DNA of 64,000 nucleotides from Nostoc sp. NMS2 (GTDB lineage: Bacteria; Cyanobacteriota; Cyanobacteriia; Cyanobacteriales; Nostocaceae). The translations under genes were made by a program, and so were the position numbers. Below are positions 1 through 9,152 of the stretch, one piece after another. The stretch covers positions 1 to 64,000 of the forward strand of contig NZ_JABXKH010000087.1 in assembly GCF_017115105.1 (NCBI RefSeq). Reading direction: 5' to 3'. How positions within the stretch are numbered: the stretch's first letter is position 1; each line of letters opens with the position of its first letter. The notes beneath the pieces were generated by a model. It was not told the origin of the DNA. It did not search any database and worked only from the letters and a program-made list of their open reading frames with translations.

Positions 1-116
1 AAAAGCTGCTTTTGAGTAAGTAAAAGCTCATTTTACTTGCGGAAAACACCAAAATGAGAAAGTAAAAGCTCATTTTGAGTAAGTCAAATGCCATTTTACT
101 AACTAAATTCGACTTT
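1..116. repeat. Short direct repeats with TAAAAGCTCATTTT core
   Basis: The core TAAAAGCTCATTTT occurs twice within about 60 bases, and a related AAAAGCTGCTTTTGAG lies at the very edge. No coding frame is convincing here. The repeat may continue left of the window. Confidence 0.4.
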
Positions 117-187
117 ATTTATATTTTTGCGCTGTAATGGCTAGTTTTGATCGTTGTGATGGCAGTGCGTAAGCGTAGCCCGTTTTA

Positions 188-396
188 GAGGTTGTTTAAA
201 AAGTGTTTAGCTGTGATTTTAGGCACTTATTGATCCCCCCTAACCCTCCTTAAAAAGGGGGGAACCGGAATTAAAGTCCCCCTTTTTAAGGGGAGCCACT
301 TGCTTCATTTGGGGAGACCCCGAATGAAGCAAGTGGCGTGGATTTAGGGGGATCTAGAACTTTTGTTACCAAGAATAAGACTTTTCAAACAACCTC
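188..396. repeat. MITE-like element, about 209 bp
   Basis: The ends form an imperfect inverted repeat, GAGGTTGTTTAAAAAGT at the left and the complement of GAGGTTGTTTGAAAAGT at the right. Inside are C-rich/G-rich complementary arms (GATCCCCC and GGGGGATC) and a hairpin at 296-336 with a 14-bp stem starting CCACTTGCTTCATT. There is no coding capacity. This looks like a non-autonomous element of the kind common in Nostoc intergenic DNA. Confidence 0.6.
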
Positions 397-489
397 TTCT
401 CTTAGACATCACAATAGATTTAACAATGCTTATCTTATTGACACAATCAAGTTTTAGGCGAACCAGTCCAAGTTTGCCTACATTTGACT

Positions 490-518
490 AATGCTCGGTT
501 CACCTAGAACCGAGCATT
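490..518. terminator. Strong hairpin, possible terminator
   Basis: AATGCTCGGTTC pairs perfectly with GAACCGAGCATT across a four-base loop. It is followed by a T-rich stretch on the plus strand (TTATTGAGATTTTATTT). It could end transcription from either side. The neighbouring plus-strand gene, if any, lies outside the window. Confidence 0.4.
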
Positions 519-547
519 TATTGAGATTTTATTTGATGAGGGTCATG

Positions 548-707
548 GCGCTTAGAAGATGTTTTAAAAGTCCCAAAAGTTATAATTTTACAGTTATTAC
601 TGAGTTAAGTACAACGCCAAATCAAGATTTTAGCTATGTACTAAGATGCTTTGCTATGCTAACGACAAGAGCAAAAAACCCTTTTAAAACATCATCTTAG
701 ACAAGCG
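548..707. repeat. MITE-like inverted-repeat element, about 160 bp
   Basis: The left end GCGCTTAGAAGATGTTTTAA is matched, with a small gap, by the reverse complement of the right end at 681-707. The interior has no convincing gene. The length and terminal repeats fit a miniature transposable element. Confidence 0.5.
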
Positions 708-737
708 CAATTCCTTTTGCATTAAAACAAAGAAACT

Positions 738-1694
738 TTACTTGCGAGTTAAGTTAAGCAGTTCTTTAGGAGAAGCAAGTAAGTCAATAGCCACAAAGTA
801 AATTTGACCTTGAGGATCGAGTAAAAATCGCCAAGCAATGTTCATCCCAACATTACCTCCAAACCAAGGAGTTTCCACCGTACCAGTAATTTTATGCTGT
901 GTATAACCATCTTCTATAGTTTCCGAGACACCTTTAGTTGGCTTCATCACTAACCCTTGTCCCTCATCTCGTAGATAGGAAGTGATAGCTTCTCGACCAA
1001 CAATTGGTTTTTGGAAAGGTGGTTGCAGCGCACCGTTGTTAGCAAATAAAGCAACAGCAGCTTCAAGGTTATCTGCATTCATGGCTTCAATGTATTTCAG
1101 CACTGTTGGTTCTGTAACTCCCTCAATAGTAAATTGAGGACTTAGAGATGCACGTGGAAACTTAAAGTTTATTTGTGCTTGTTTCTTATCAGCCAGAGAC
1201 GGATCGAACCCCATATTTACTACAGTATTGCGTAGTACAGTAATTTGCTGACTCTGATCGATTTTTTGAACAGCTTCTAGGACTGCTTTAACTTGAGTTG
1301 ACATTTGATAACCAACTGGCATGGGAGCGACAATACCTTCTTTCATCCACTCTCCTAACTGCCACCAGAATCCCAATTTAGCGTTGACACCAAAGTATGC
1401 ATAAGAACGGCTGATAGGAGTATCAGCATTACTCGCTAAATCTCTCATTAACTGCGTTTGTTCTTCATGAGACATCTGCTTGATTTCGTTAAATATACCT
1501 TCCATTAATTGGAGATTAGCTTTTCCGGGAGCAGCTGGGGTAATAGTACGACCTAGTTCAGCGTAGGCATACCAGAGAAATGCCAATTGATCATCAATGT
1601 TGAGTTCAGCAAACATTGCTGTAGTGGCTGGAACAGCATCTGCCACTTGAGTGCTAGAGAAGATATTGCGTGCGGACTCAATAGTATAACTCAT
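738..1694 (-). CDS. ocp: Orange carotenoid protein (OCP), full length
   Basis: This is a 318-residue carotenoid-binding photoprotective protein. In strong blue light OCP binds the phycobilisome and dissipates its energy as heat; it also quenches singlet oxygen. Both domains are present: the all-helical N-terminal domain (about 1-165) and the NTF2-like C-terminal domain (about 195-318). Key residues sit at the positions known from Synechocystis OCP: W41, Y44, N104, W110, R155 and E244 (interdomain salt bridge), and Y201 and W288 (hydrogen bonds to the carotenoid keto group). It should therefore be photoactive. The linker (about 165-190) differs from Synechocystis, so the OCP1/OCP2/OCPX clade is not assigned. 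No frp gene or beta-carotene ketolase is adjacent. The ATG start is followed directly by MSYTIESARNIF, the usual family N-terminus. Confidence 0.95.
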   Translation of the reverse strand: MSYTIESARNIFSSTQVADAVPATTAMFAELNIDDQLAFLWYAYAELGRTITPAAPGKANLQLMEGIFNEIKQMSHEEQTQLMRDLASNADTPISRSYAYFGVNAKLGFWWQLGEWMKEGIVAPMPVGYQMSTQVKAVLEAVQKIDQSQQITVLRNTVVNMGFDPSLADKKQAQINFKFPRASLSPQFTIEGVTEPTVLKYIEAMNADNLEAAVALFANNGALQPPFQKPIVGREAITSYLRDEGQGLVMKPTKGVSETIEDGYTQHKITGTVETPWFGGNVGMNIAWRFLLDPQGQIYFVAIDLLASPKELLNLTRK

Positions 1695-2712
1695 GCTTAT
1701 TACCTTAAAGATTTACCTAATCAGTGCTTGCTTTCTGCTACATTTTGCAGCTTGGGGGATAAATCTAGGGCATTCTTCCTAGATGACACAATTATCCCTA
1801 GATATTCAAATCCGAATTATTACCATTCACTACTCTGGTATCATAGCTAGTAAACGTTAACAAAAAACTAAGATTTGTAAGATTTATCTGATGAATATCA
1901 TTGAATGAAATGTATATCTATTATTTATTTTTCAAATTATGGTATAAGAAAACTAGTTTTTTAAAAAATATATCTTGCTAAAGAAAGATATTTAAATATG
2001 TGGCATCTATCTATGTAGATAAATATATCTACGTTTTGAACTTTTTTGGTAATAAAAATAGACTTTAGTAATTGCTTAAATTAGTTTTTTTAACTAGTTC
2101 CGTGGGTTTAAGTCCCCCGGTTCAATAAAAAAGCAAGTTTTGTGTTGGGGTTAAATCCCCATTACAAAACTTAATTACGTAAAGCCTGCGGCATAGCTTC
2201 GCTTAACGCGGAGCGTGCCGGAGGCTCTATTACGAATTACGAACTTGTACTGAGCGACTTGTGCCGAGCGAAGCCGAGGTAAGTCGAAGTATTACGAATT
2301 ACGAATTACGAATTACGAATTATTTAATTACTGTAGGTGTTGCAGCAGATTTATCTCTAGCCGTAGGTTTTAACTTTTCACCTTATGTGGAAAAGTTAAA
2401 ACCTAACCCCCTTCCCGTGGCAGGGTGGATAATTGTCGGGAAAAAACTTTTCTGACTCGACCGTTGGACTCACAGGCATTCCGCAAGAGGAGTCGGAGTT
2501 TATTAGTAAAACGTAACTTATAAATTTTTGCGATCGCTGTTTAGTTAGGAGATAGCTTTGCTTCAATCCGTAAAGCCAATCATTTGGAGATTATCTGTAG
2601 GGTAATAAGGGTTATTCAAAATGCTAGCAATTTGATAACATTAACAAAAAGGGCTGATGTCTACAATAGGCTATTCCGCGTCGCCCTCTTCAGCAGAAAA
2701 TGCAGAAACACT
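1695..2712. other. Gene-free stretch with heptad repeats
   Basis: The first part, 1695-2090, is AT-rich and probably holds the OCP promoter. It is followed by small hairpins built on GTGGGTTTAAGTCCCCC-like arms (about 2098-2165). Copies of the heptad ATTACGA lie around 2229-2245 and 2291-2321. No gene was recognised. Confidence 0.6.
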
Positions 2713-3291
2713 ATGGCAAAGCGTAAAAAAAGCAATCTCCAGTGGATCAAAGAAACGCTTGAACTAAAACCCGATCATCGTTGGGAATCTCCATCAGGCT
2801 ACAAAATATTTGTAGCAGATCGAGGCGCTGTTCGCTTCAATGTTCCCCAGGATTGGGTTCTTGAGCCACAAGAAAAATCTTTCAAATTCCTCGATAAAAA
2901 ACCGCCCAACGATGATTGCTGTCTGGAAGTATCTTTTAATCGCCTGCCACCCAACGACTGGAGCCAGTTTCCGCTAAAATCTACTTTGAAAAAAGTGATG
3001 GAAGACGACAGCCGTAACATCATTGCCAAGGGAGAAATTATTACCATCAAGCGCCAAACTGCCAGAATTGTCTGGACAGAGATGAAGTTCATTGACACTC
3101 AAGAAGAACCACGGGAAGCTTTTTCGCGGACTTGCATTGGTTTGGGGTCAAATGTTCAGTGCTTGATTACATTCGATTATTGGGCAGATCAAGCAGAACA
3201 ATTAATACCCTTTTGGGATGAAGCGATGCGTAGTCTCACATTAGGGTTGTATATCCGTGACCCCATGACTGGTCTAGCTTTCCCAGACTGA
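2713..3291 (+). CDS. Conserved hypothetical protein, 192 aa
   Basis: No function was recognised. The start at 2713 gives MAKRKKSNLQWIKETLELKP and is preferred; the 43 codons upstream in frame are not protein-like. The product is soluble, with no signal peptide or membrane segment. It is mixed alpha/beta, with several aromatic-rich strands (DRGAVRFNVPQDWVLEP, CLEVSFNRLPPNDW). The ending GLYIRDPMTGLAFPD is neat and looks intact. It stands alone between a repeat-rich spacer and a tRNA pair. Confidence 0.7.
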   Translation: MAKRKKSNLQWIKETLELKPDHRWESPSGYKIFVADRGAVRFNVPQDWVLEPQEKSFKFLDKKPPNDDCCLEVSFNRLPPNDWSQFPLKSTLKKVMEDDSRNIIAKGEIITIKRQTARIVWTEMKFIDTQEEPREAFSRTCIGLGSNVQCLITFDYWADQAEQLIPFWDEAMRSLTLGLYIRDPMTGLAFPD

Positions 3292-3490
3292 GCTACAAGA
3301 ATAAATCGTGAGCATCTATTAAATTGAGGCGTAGGCCTAACCCAGCGCAGACATTGTAAAGGTTCTTCCTATGCTAGATTTGAAGCGGGATAGTAATAAA
3401 GTTACAAAGCTATAGTTTAGGTTCCATAAGCCTAACTGGTGCGCCAACCTTTGGTATCAGCGTATGTCGCCGAGTACTTTAAACTATATC

Positions 3491-3566
3491 GTTTGATTAG
3501 CTCAGTTGGTAGAGCGATCGACTCATAATCGATTGGTCACAGGTTCGACTCCTGTATCAAACCCCA
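3491..3566 (+). tRNA. tRNA with CAU anticodon (Met or Ile2), CCA encoded
   Basis: A complete cloverleaf can be drawn. The acceptor GTTTGAT pairs with ATCAAAC, followed by TA and a D-arm GCTC/GAGC around AGTTGGTA. The anticodon stem ATCGA/TCGAT has loop CTCATAA, giving CAT. The T-arm is ACAGG-TTCGACT-CCTGT. The discriminator is C and a CCA end is encoded (3564-3566). It does not have the mismatched first pair or the GGG/CCC anticodon stem of initiator tRNA. Whether it is elongator Met or lysidine-modified Ile2 cannot be decided by eye. An encoded CCA is unusual for cyanobacterial chromosomal tRNAs. Confidence 0.85.
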
Positions 3567-3640
3567 GAAAGTTAGCTCACTGGTAGAGCAATCGACTCAT
3601 AATCGATGTGTTGTAGGTTCGATTCCTATACTTTCCACCA
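3566..3640 (+). tRNA. Second tRNA with CAU anticodon, abutting the first
   Basis: The cloverleaf has acceptor AGAAAGT/ACTTTCC with an A-C mismatch at 1-72, D-arm GCTC/GAGC, and an anticodon stem and loop identical to the preceding tRNA (ATCGA-CTCATAA-TCGAT). The T-arm is GTAGG-TTCGATT-CCTAT with one G-U pair. The discriminator is A and CCA is encoded at 3638-3640. Its first base coincides with the last base of the upstream tRNA's CCA, so the two must be cut from one transcript. The first-pair mismatch may mean weak or altered function. Confidence 0.75.
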
Positions 3641-4037
3641 ACCCTGTCCGGGTCAAAAGACACTACCCTGTCACGGTAGCCAATATGGTACGAATCTCAA
3701 AAGATTCGAGACCCCTCATTTTCTTAACTCTGCGGTGCAAGTGTTCTGCTATCGGTCATGACTCATAAGGGCAATGTTCGGTAGCCACAGTCAAGGAGCA
3801 AGCGCAACTGCATTTTTCCTTAACTTGAGTATGTCCCTTCGTTTTCTACATTTAGTTTTCCTTTGGGATTCTGCATTGGTAAATGAACGGTATATTTGAG
3901 CGCAGTTCTCTTTTTCTAAATTGCCATTGAGCAGTTTGGGAAAAGTAACAGCAATCTTAATCCAGCTTTGGAGAAGCTTTTGCCCACACCTAAACTGTAA
4001 ACACTTGCACTTGCAGAGTAAAAAAATCTTTTGTATT
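3641..4037. other. Hairpin-rich spacer with tRNA-like remnants
   Basis: At 3663-3679 a perfect anticodon-arm-like hairpin (CTACC, loop CTGTCAC, GGTAG) would carry a GTC anticodon. It is followed at 3691-3708 by a 7-bp hairpin CGAATCT-CAAA-AGATTCG in the place of a T-arm. No acceptor stem closes the structure, so a degenerate tRNA-Asp is only a suggestion. The rest, up to the reverse-transcriptase start at 4038, holds no clear gene. This is also where a retron msr-msd would lie, but I could not draw the required a1/a2 pairing. Confidence 0.35.
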
Positions 4038-4466
4038 ATGTACAACAAAAATCTAACCACTACCCAATTAGCGGCTGAAAGTAATCTAGAAAAGTTGCGA
4101 ACTGATAATTTAGCACTTTTGCGATCGCATGGTTTAGCTGAATATAATACTGCCGAAAAAATAGCCTTGGCGATGGGAATAAGTCTTGAAAAACTGCGCT
4201 TTTTAACAACTAATACATCCCTAATTAGACATTACCTCCCTTTCAAAATCCCAAAAAAGACAGGTGGAGAAAGAATTATTTCTGCACCAAAGCCCGAACT
4301 TAAAGCTGCTCAAAGGTGGATTCTAGAGAATATTTTAGAGAAATTAGAACTTCATAATGCAGCGCACGGCTTTTGTAAAAATCGTTCGATAGTCACCAAT
4401 GCTAAACCCCATGTTGGTGCAAATGTAATAGTCAATATTGATTTACAGAACTTTTTTCAGTCAATA
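4038..4466 (+). pseudogene. Reverse transcriptase 5' fragment (retron-type)
   Basis: From ATG 4038 about 143 residues match the N-terminal part of bacterial retron-type reverse transcriptases. The sequence IPKKTGGERIISAPKPELKA, then QRWILENIL, then AAHGFCKNRSIVTNA and finally NIDLQNFFQSI correspond to the RT motifs up to the first catalytic aspartate (motif A). The YxDD motif and the thumb are missing. The frame runs on into unrelated helicase-type sequence, so this is a broken gene joined to another at about 4467. A small hairpin (ATTGGGT...ACCCAAT) sits at the junction. It is not expected to be an active polymerase. Confidence 0.7.
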
Positions 4467-7400
4467 TTATTGGGTGTTCAAAAAACCCAATCAAAAAAAC
4501 TTTTTTTGTTTTTTCTACTCTGTCATGCAGGTATTTATAACAGTAAAAGAGCTAAGATATTTGGTGAGCTTTTGAAAAAAGAACGCGAAGCAATTCCCAA
4601 TATTAATGTCATATTTTCCAACTTCAGCCAATGGAATCCTAGTAGATTACAAGAAGCAAAAGATTTATTAAATCAATTGGCGCAATTTTTACCTTTATTT
4701 AAGGGAGAGAAAACAACTATTTGGGCAAAAAGTTCTCTAGATTCTTATTCCTATGAAATGGAACTGCAAATTACAGAGAAAATAGAGGAATTTCAGCAAG
4801 CCATTTTTTTATCCCAAAAGATTAATCAAGAATTGCAAGAAACTCTCCAAGTTCAACCTTTATTGAATTTAGAGTCTCTAGATAAGTTTTATCCAGCCAT
4901 AGACTACATACGAAAAGCTCCATTAAATCTGCCAGAAAACTGGACTGGAGTAGATATTGCAATTGCTCAGAATGCTTTCACTATTCTGCAAACAGACGTT
5001 CAAGATATTGAAAAAAATAAGCTTTCGCAAGAAGTGCAAAATTTGCTGGATCGGCTTTCTTCATTTCTACCATTTTTAAGAGGAGAAAAAACAACTATTT
5101 GGGCACAAAGTACTTTAAACTCTTGCTCTGATACTCTAGAGCTAGAAATTAAGAATAAAATCAATAAATTGAAACAAGCAATTTCTTTGATTCAGACAGC
5201 TAGCCAACAGCTTCAAATGATTATGAGGATTCAACCCTTATTAAATTTGGAAAATGTAGAAGCTTGCTTTCCTGCTCTTAAACATATACTGCAAGTGCCA
5301 AATAAGTTACCAGAAAATTGGCATGAATTGGATATTTCAACTACTCAGGATGCCTTCAGTAAGTTGAAAGGCGATATTAAGTTACTAGAAGAAACTGAGC
5401 CAATTTTAAAACAAAAATATAATCCTGAATTATTCTCTTCAGAATTACCTGCTTTAGCCAACAGATATCAAAAATATAGTCGCTTTTGGTTGATTAGAAT
5501 TTTTAATCCCCAATACAGGCGCGATATCAAACTTTTGAAGAAACTAAGCACTAAAGAGGGACAGATTTCTCACAACGAATTAAAACGTGATTTGACACAA
5601 GCCGTTCAAATACAAGCCGCACGAAACAAGCTATATCAAAGCAATTACCCAGCCCGCCAGATTTTTGGATCTTTATTTAACCCGGAAGTTTCTAGTGAAG
5701 AAGAATTAAAAGCAATTGAACAGTCTTTAAGTTGGTTGACTGGCTTACAAAAGTATTCACTTCCTGCTGAGTCAGCCCAACAGATTGTAAATTCTCCCTC
5801 TAGACGACGTGAACTGGATCAATTAGTTAAGAAACTTGAATCCCTTCCTGAAGATATTAAAGAGGGTATGGATTTCTTATTCTCATACTTTAATGAGAAT
5901 GATATTATTGGGCAATATCTGCCTCATAATCAAATTTCATTTACCGAACTGGCAAGTTTTTTAAATCTAGCTCAATTAGACTTACCAGAATTTCGCCAAT
6001 GGTTGACATATAAAGAAATCTATGAACGACTAGAAAGTTTAGGAGTCCAAGATTTCTTAGATGCTTTGCGCGATAACAAACTTAATCCTATTGAGTCTGT
6101 ACAAAATAGGCTACGTCATATTAACTACCAGCCTCATCAGGTGTTTGGATCTTTGTTTAATCCAGAAGTTTCTAGTGAAGCAGAGTTAAAAGAAATTGAA
6201 CAAGCTTTAAATTGGTTGATTGGCTTACAAAAGTTTTCGCTTTCTGCTGATTCCGTCCAGCGCATTCTAAATTCTCCTTCTAAACGGCGCAAAATGGCTG
6301 AATTAGTTAAGGAATATGAGTCAGCCCATCACAGTATTAGGCAAGGATTAGATTTCCTCTTATCGCACTTTAATGAAAGTGACATTACAGATTATTACTT
6401 ACCTCGTAATCAAATTACTTTTGTCGAGCTAGAAAGCTTCTTAAACTTGGCTCAATCTGAATTGTCTTATTTTTGATGAAGCATCTCAGCTTCGGACTGA
6501 GGATGTTGTTCCTTCAATTATCCGTTCAAATCAAGTCATTGTGATTGGGGATAATAAACAGCTTCCTCCCACTTCATTCTTTTCAACCGGAGATAGTCAA
6601 GAAGATATCGATGATGAAGATGATGAAAGGTATGAAAGCGTTTTGGATGAATGTTCAAAATTTATGTTTGAACACATATTGAAATGGCACTACCGCAGTC
6701 AGGATGAGCGTTTGATTGCTTTCTCCAACTGTCATTTTTACGGCAACGAATTAGTTACATTTCCAAACCCAGTTCAAAACCCAGATTTAGGAGTGTGGTT
6801 TAAGCACGTTTCTGATGGCGTTTACGATCGCGGGAAACGCAGAGATAATCGACGTGAAGCTGAAGTGGTTGCTCAGTTGGCGTTGGAGCATTTTCAACGG
6901 TTTCCCGAACAATCCCTTGGTATTATTGCCTTTAGCGAAGCCCAAGCAGACGCGATTCGGGAGCAAATTGAAATTTTGGGGAAAGAATATCTTGATCTAG
7001 AGACATTTTGCAGTGATAACTCACCTCAGTTTTTTCTCAAAGCCCTGGAAAACGTTCAGGGTGATGAGCGAGATGCCATTATACTCAGCGTTGGGTATGC
7101 TCGTGATGAGCAAGGTAAACTTTCTCTCAATTTTGGCCCCTTAAATCGGCAAGGTGGAGAACGACGGCTCAACGTCGCCGTCACGCGGGCAAAAAGTAAA
7201 ATTACGCTTGTTTCTTCCATTGTGGCTGGTGATATCAATACAACAAGCACCAGCAGCAAAGGTGTAAAATTACTGCACGATTACCTGGAGTACGCAGCGA
7301 GTGGTGGAGAAAAACTGCAAGGTAACTCTTACACAGATACGCTTCACTTTGACTCGCCATTTGAAGAAGATGTTTACCATACTTTAGTCCAGCAGGGATA

Positions 7401-7680
7401 CACTATCCGCACCCAAGTTGGATGTTCAGGATACCGGATTGACCTTGGTGTAGTCAATAACGATCGCTCTGGTGAGTTTTTACTAGGGATTGAGTGTGAT
7501 GGTGTATCTTACCATAGTTCACCTACTGCCAGAGATCGCGATCGCCTCAGACAACAGGTGCTTGAAAGGCTAGGTTGGAAAATTCACCGCATTTGGTCAA
7601 CAGATTGGTTTCGTAACAAACCTGTTCAAGTTCGTCTGTTGATAGAAAAAATCAAACAACTACAACAAATAAATAGCTAA
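4467..7680 (+). pseudogene. Decayed SF1 (Upf1-like) helicase with C-terminal nuclease domain
   Basis: The first part (to a stop at 6476) is a helical region fused in frame to the RT fragment. The second part is in another frame and is readable from about 6466. It shows Walker B FDEASQL, motif III GDNKQLPPTSFF, the segment WHYRSQDERLIAFSNCHFYG, motif V NVQGDERDAIILS and motif VI GGERRLNVAVTRAKS. A Vsr/DUF559-like nuclease domain follows, with DLGVVNN and LLGIECDGVSYHSS. This order fits the large DUF4011/DUF3320-type defence helicases. The N-terminal domain and the Walker A motif are absent. A deletion with frameshift lies just before Walker B. The middle part contains two pairs of tandem internal duplications. 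I judge it a pseudogene of a former defence helicase. Confidence 0.7.
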
Positions 7681-7890
7681 AAGTTTCGTCCGGTGAGCGA
7701 TCGCTTTTCGATAGGTCTTGCTGCGTTCTGCTATTAAACTAAAAATTGAAATTGACCATAACGCAGATGGATAAAAATTTTACATCTTTAGTATTGTTAT
7801 ACTTATAAAGGTGTATATTTACACTCAGTTTGCATTAAAATATATACCTTATAGATAATTATGCCGATTCAATGGCATGGAGTCACTGCA

Positions 7891-8814
7891 ATGTCAATTG
7901 ATGAAGTTGAAAACCAACAAAATAATGGTCTAGTTCAACCCTCTACAGACTTAATAGAAAAACTAGTAAAGGCAAAAGACAAGAAAAAATCTAAAAAATC
8001 CAAACGGATTTTTGATGGTAGCACAGAAGTTTTTGCTAAGAAAATTCCCAAAAAGACTTTTGAAACTGAACTAGAGCAACTCCAGATTGAGCTAGTCAAA
8101 ATGCAATATTGGATTAAGCACGTCGGCTATCGGGTTGTCGTCATATTTGAAGGGCGCGATGCTGCCGGCAAAGGAGGAGTAATTAAACGCATTGCCGATC
8201 CACTCAATCCTCGTGGCTGTCGTGTAGTTGCTCTGGGAACCCCCTCCGATCGCGAGAAAACTCAGTGGTATTTTCAGCGTTACGTGCAACATCTTCCGAC
8301 AGCAGGCGAAATTGTCCTTTTCGATCGCAGTTGGTACAATCGAGCCGGAGTTGAACGGGTAATGGATTTTTGTAGTGAAGCAGAATATCAAGAATTCATG
8401 CAATCTTGCCCGGAATTTGAACGAATGCTGGTGCGATCGGGCATTGTTTTAATCAAGTACTGGTTCTCCGTTAGCGACGAAGAACAAGAGCAACGCTTTC
8501 TTTCTCGCAGTCACGATCCAGCAAGGCGTTGGAAACTTAGCCCAATGGATTTGGAATCACGTAATCGTTGGGTAGAATACTCCAAAGCAAAAGATACCAT
8601 GTTTGCTTACACGAATATTCCAGAAGCCCCCTGGTTTACAATTGAAGCAGATGATAAAAGACGGGCGCGGCTCAACTGCATTCATCATTTATTGAGCAAA
8701 GTTCCTTACGAAGATATGACACCTCCTCCCTTAGAGCTTCCGTCTAGACCTTTGGCTGAGGATTATGTTCGCGCACCCCGCAATGAGCAGTTCTTTGTCC
8801 CTCAAGTGTATTGA
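7891..8814 (+). CDS. ppk2: Polyphosphate kinase 2 (PPK2)
   Basis: PPK2 enzymes move phosphate between polyphosphate and nucleotides, usually making NTP or NDP from polyphosphate. The 307-residue product has Walker A GRDAAGKGG at about 88-96, Walker B LFDRSWYNRAGVERVM and the lid segment RWKLSPMDLESRNRW. The length and the single domain suggest class I. The N-terminal 50 residues are lysine-rich and variable. An in-frame ATG at 7861 would add ten residues; 7891 gives a more usual N-terminus. It stands alone, 180 bp after the helicase remnant. Confidence 0.92.
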   Translation: MSIDEVENQQNNGLVQPSTDLIEKLVKAKDKKKSKKSKRIFDGSTEVFAKKIPKKTFETELEQLQIELVKMQYWIKHVGYRVVVIFEGRDAAGKGGVIKRIADPLNPRGCRVVALGTPSDREKTQWYFQRYVQHLPTAGEIVLFDRSWYNRAGVERVMDFCSEAEYQEFMQSCPEFERMLVRSGIVLIKYWFSVSDEEQEQRFLSRSHDPARRWKLSPMDLESRNRWVEYSKAKDTMFAYTNIPEAPWFTIEADDKRRARLNCIHHLLSKVPYEDMTPPPLELPSRPLAEDYVRAPRNEQFFVPQVY

Positions 8815-9152
8815 GCTACAACTTATCGCTAATAATTGAATATGGCAAACGTTATCTACAGGTGTTGCATAGGCGTAGCCCGCACTTCGACTTCGCTCAG
8901 TGACCGTCGTAGACATCGCCTATAGCTCTTCTCCAAACCAATTTTGATTCTGGGGATAGTGCTGTCGAAAATTAGTCAATTACATAGCTTGGGAGCAATT
9001 GCTTTGAAAACAATACTAAGTACAGAACGCCGGAAGTGACAGAAGTTTATCAAGCCTTAAGATTTTGATGCTATTGAAGGTACGATTTAAGCCCCAAGTA
9101 TGAGAGTTAGCGACAAGTTGCTGAAATCAAGTGCAGGCAAGTGAAGCAGAGA
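8815..9152. other. Gene-free spacer with REP-like fragment
   Basis: A short repeat of the GCGTAGCCCGCACTTCGACT type, reading into GTCGTAGACATCGCC, lies at about 8870-8925. The same GTCGTAGACATCGCC string recurs in the toxin-antitoxin zone downstream. No gene was seen. Confidence 0.5.

Noticed and set aside
491..700. Small ORF of 69 codons
   Set aside because: It begins inside a hairpin, runs through a MITE-like inverted repeat and has no protein-like features.
3411..3488. Third tRNA gene before the CAU pair
   Set aside because: A 9-bp closing stem exists, but no T-arm or anticodon arm fits, so it is only mentioned as a tRNA-like structure.
3641..4037. Retron msr-msd RNA upstream of the RT fragment
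   Set aside because: Short partial matches (GCGCAACTGC and GAGCGCAGTTC) do not form a convincing a1/a2 pair, and the RT itself is broken.
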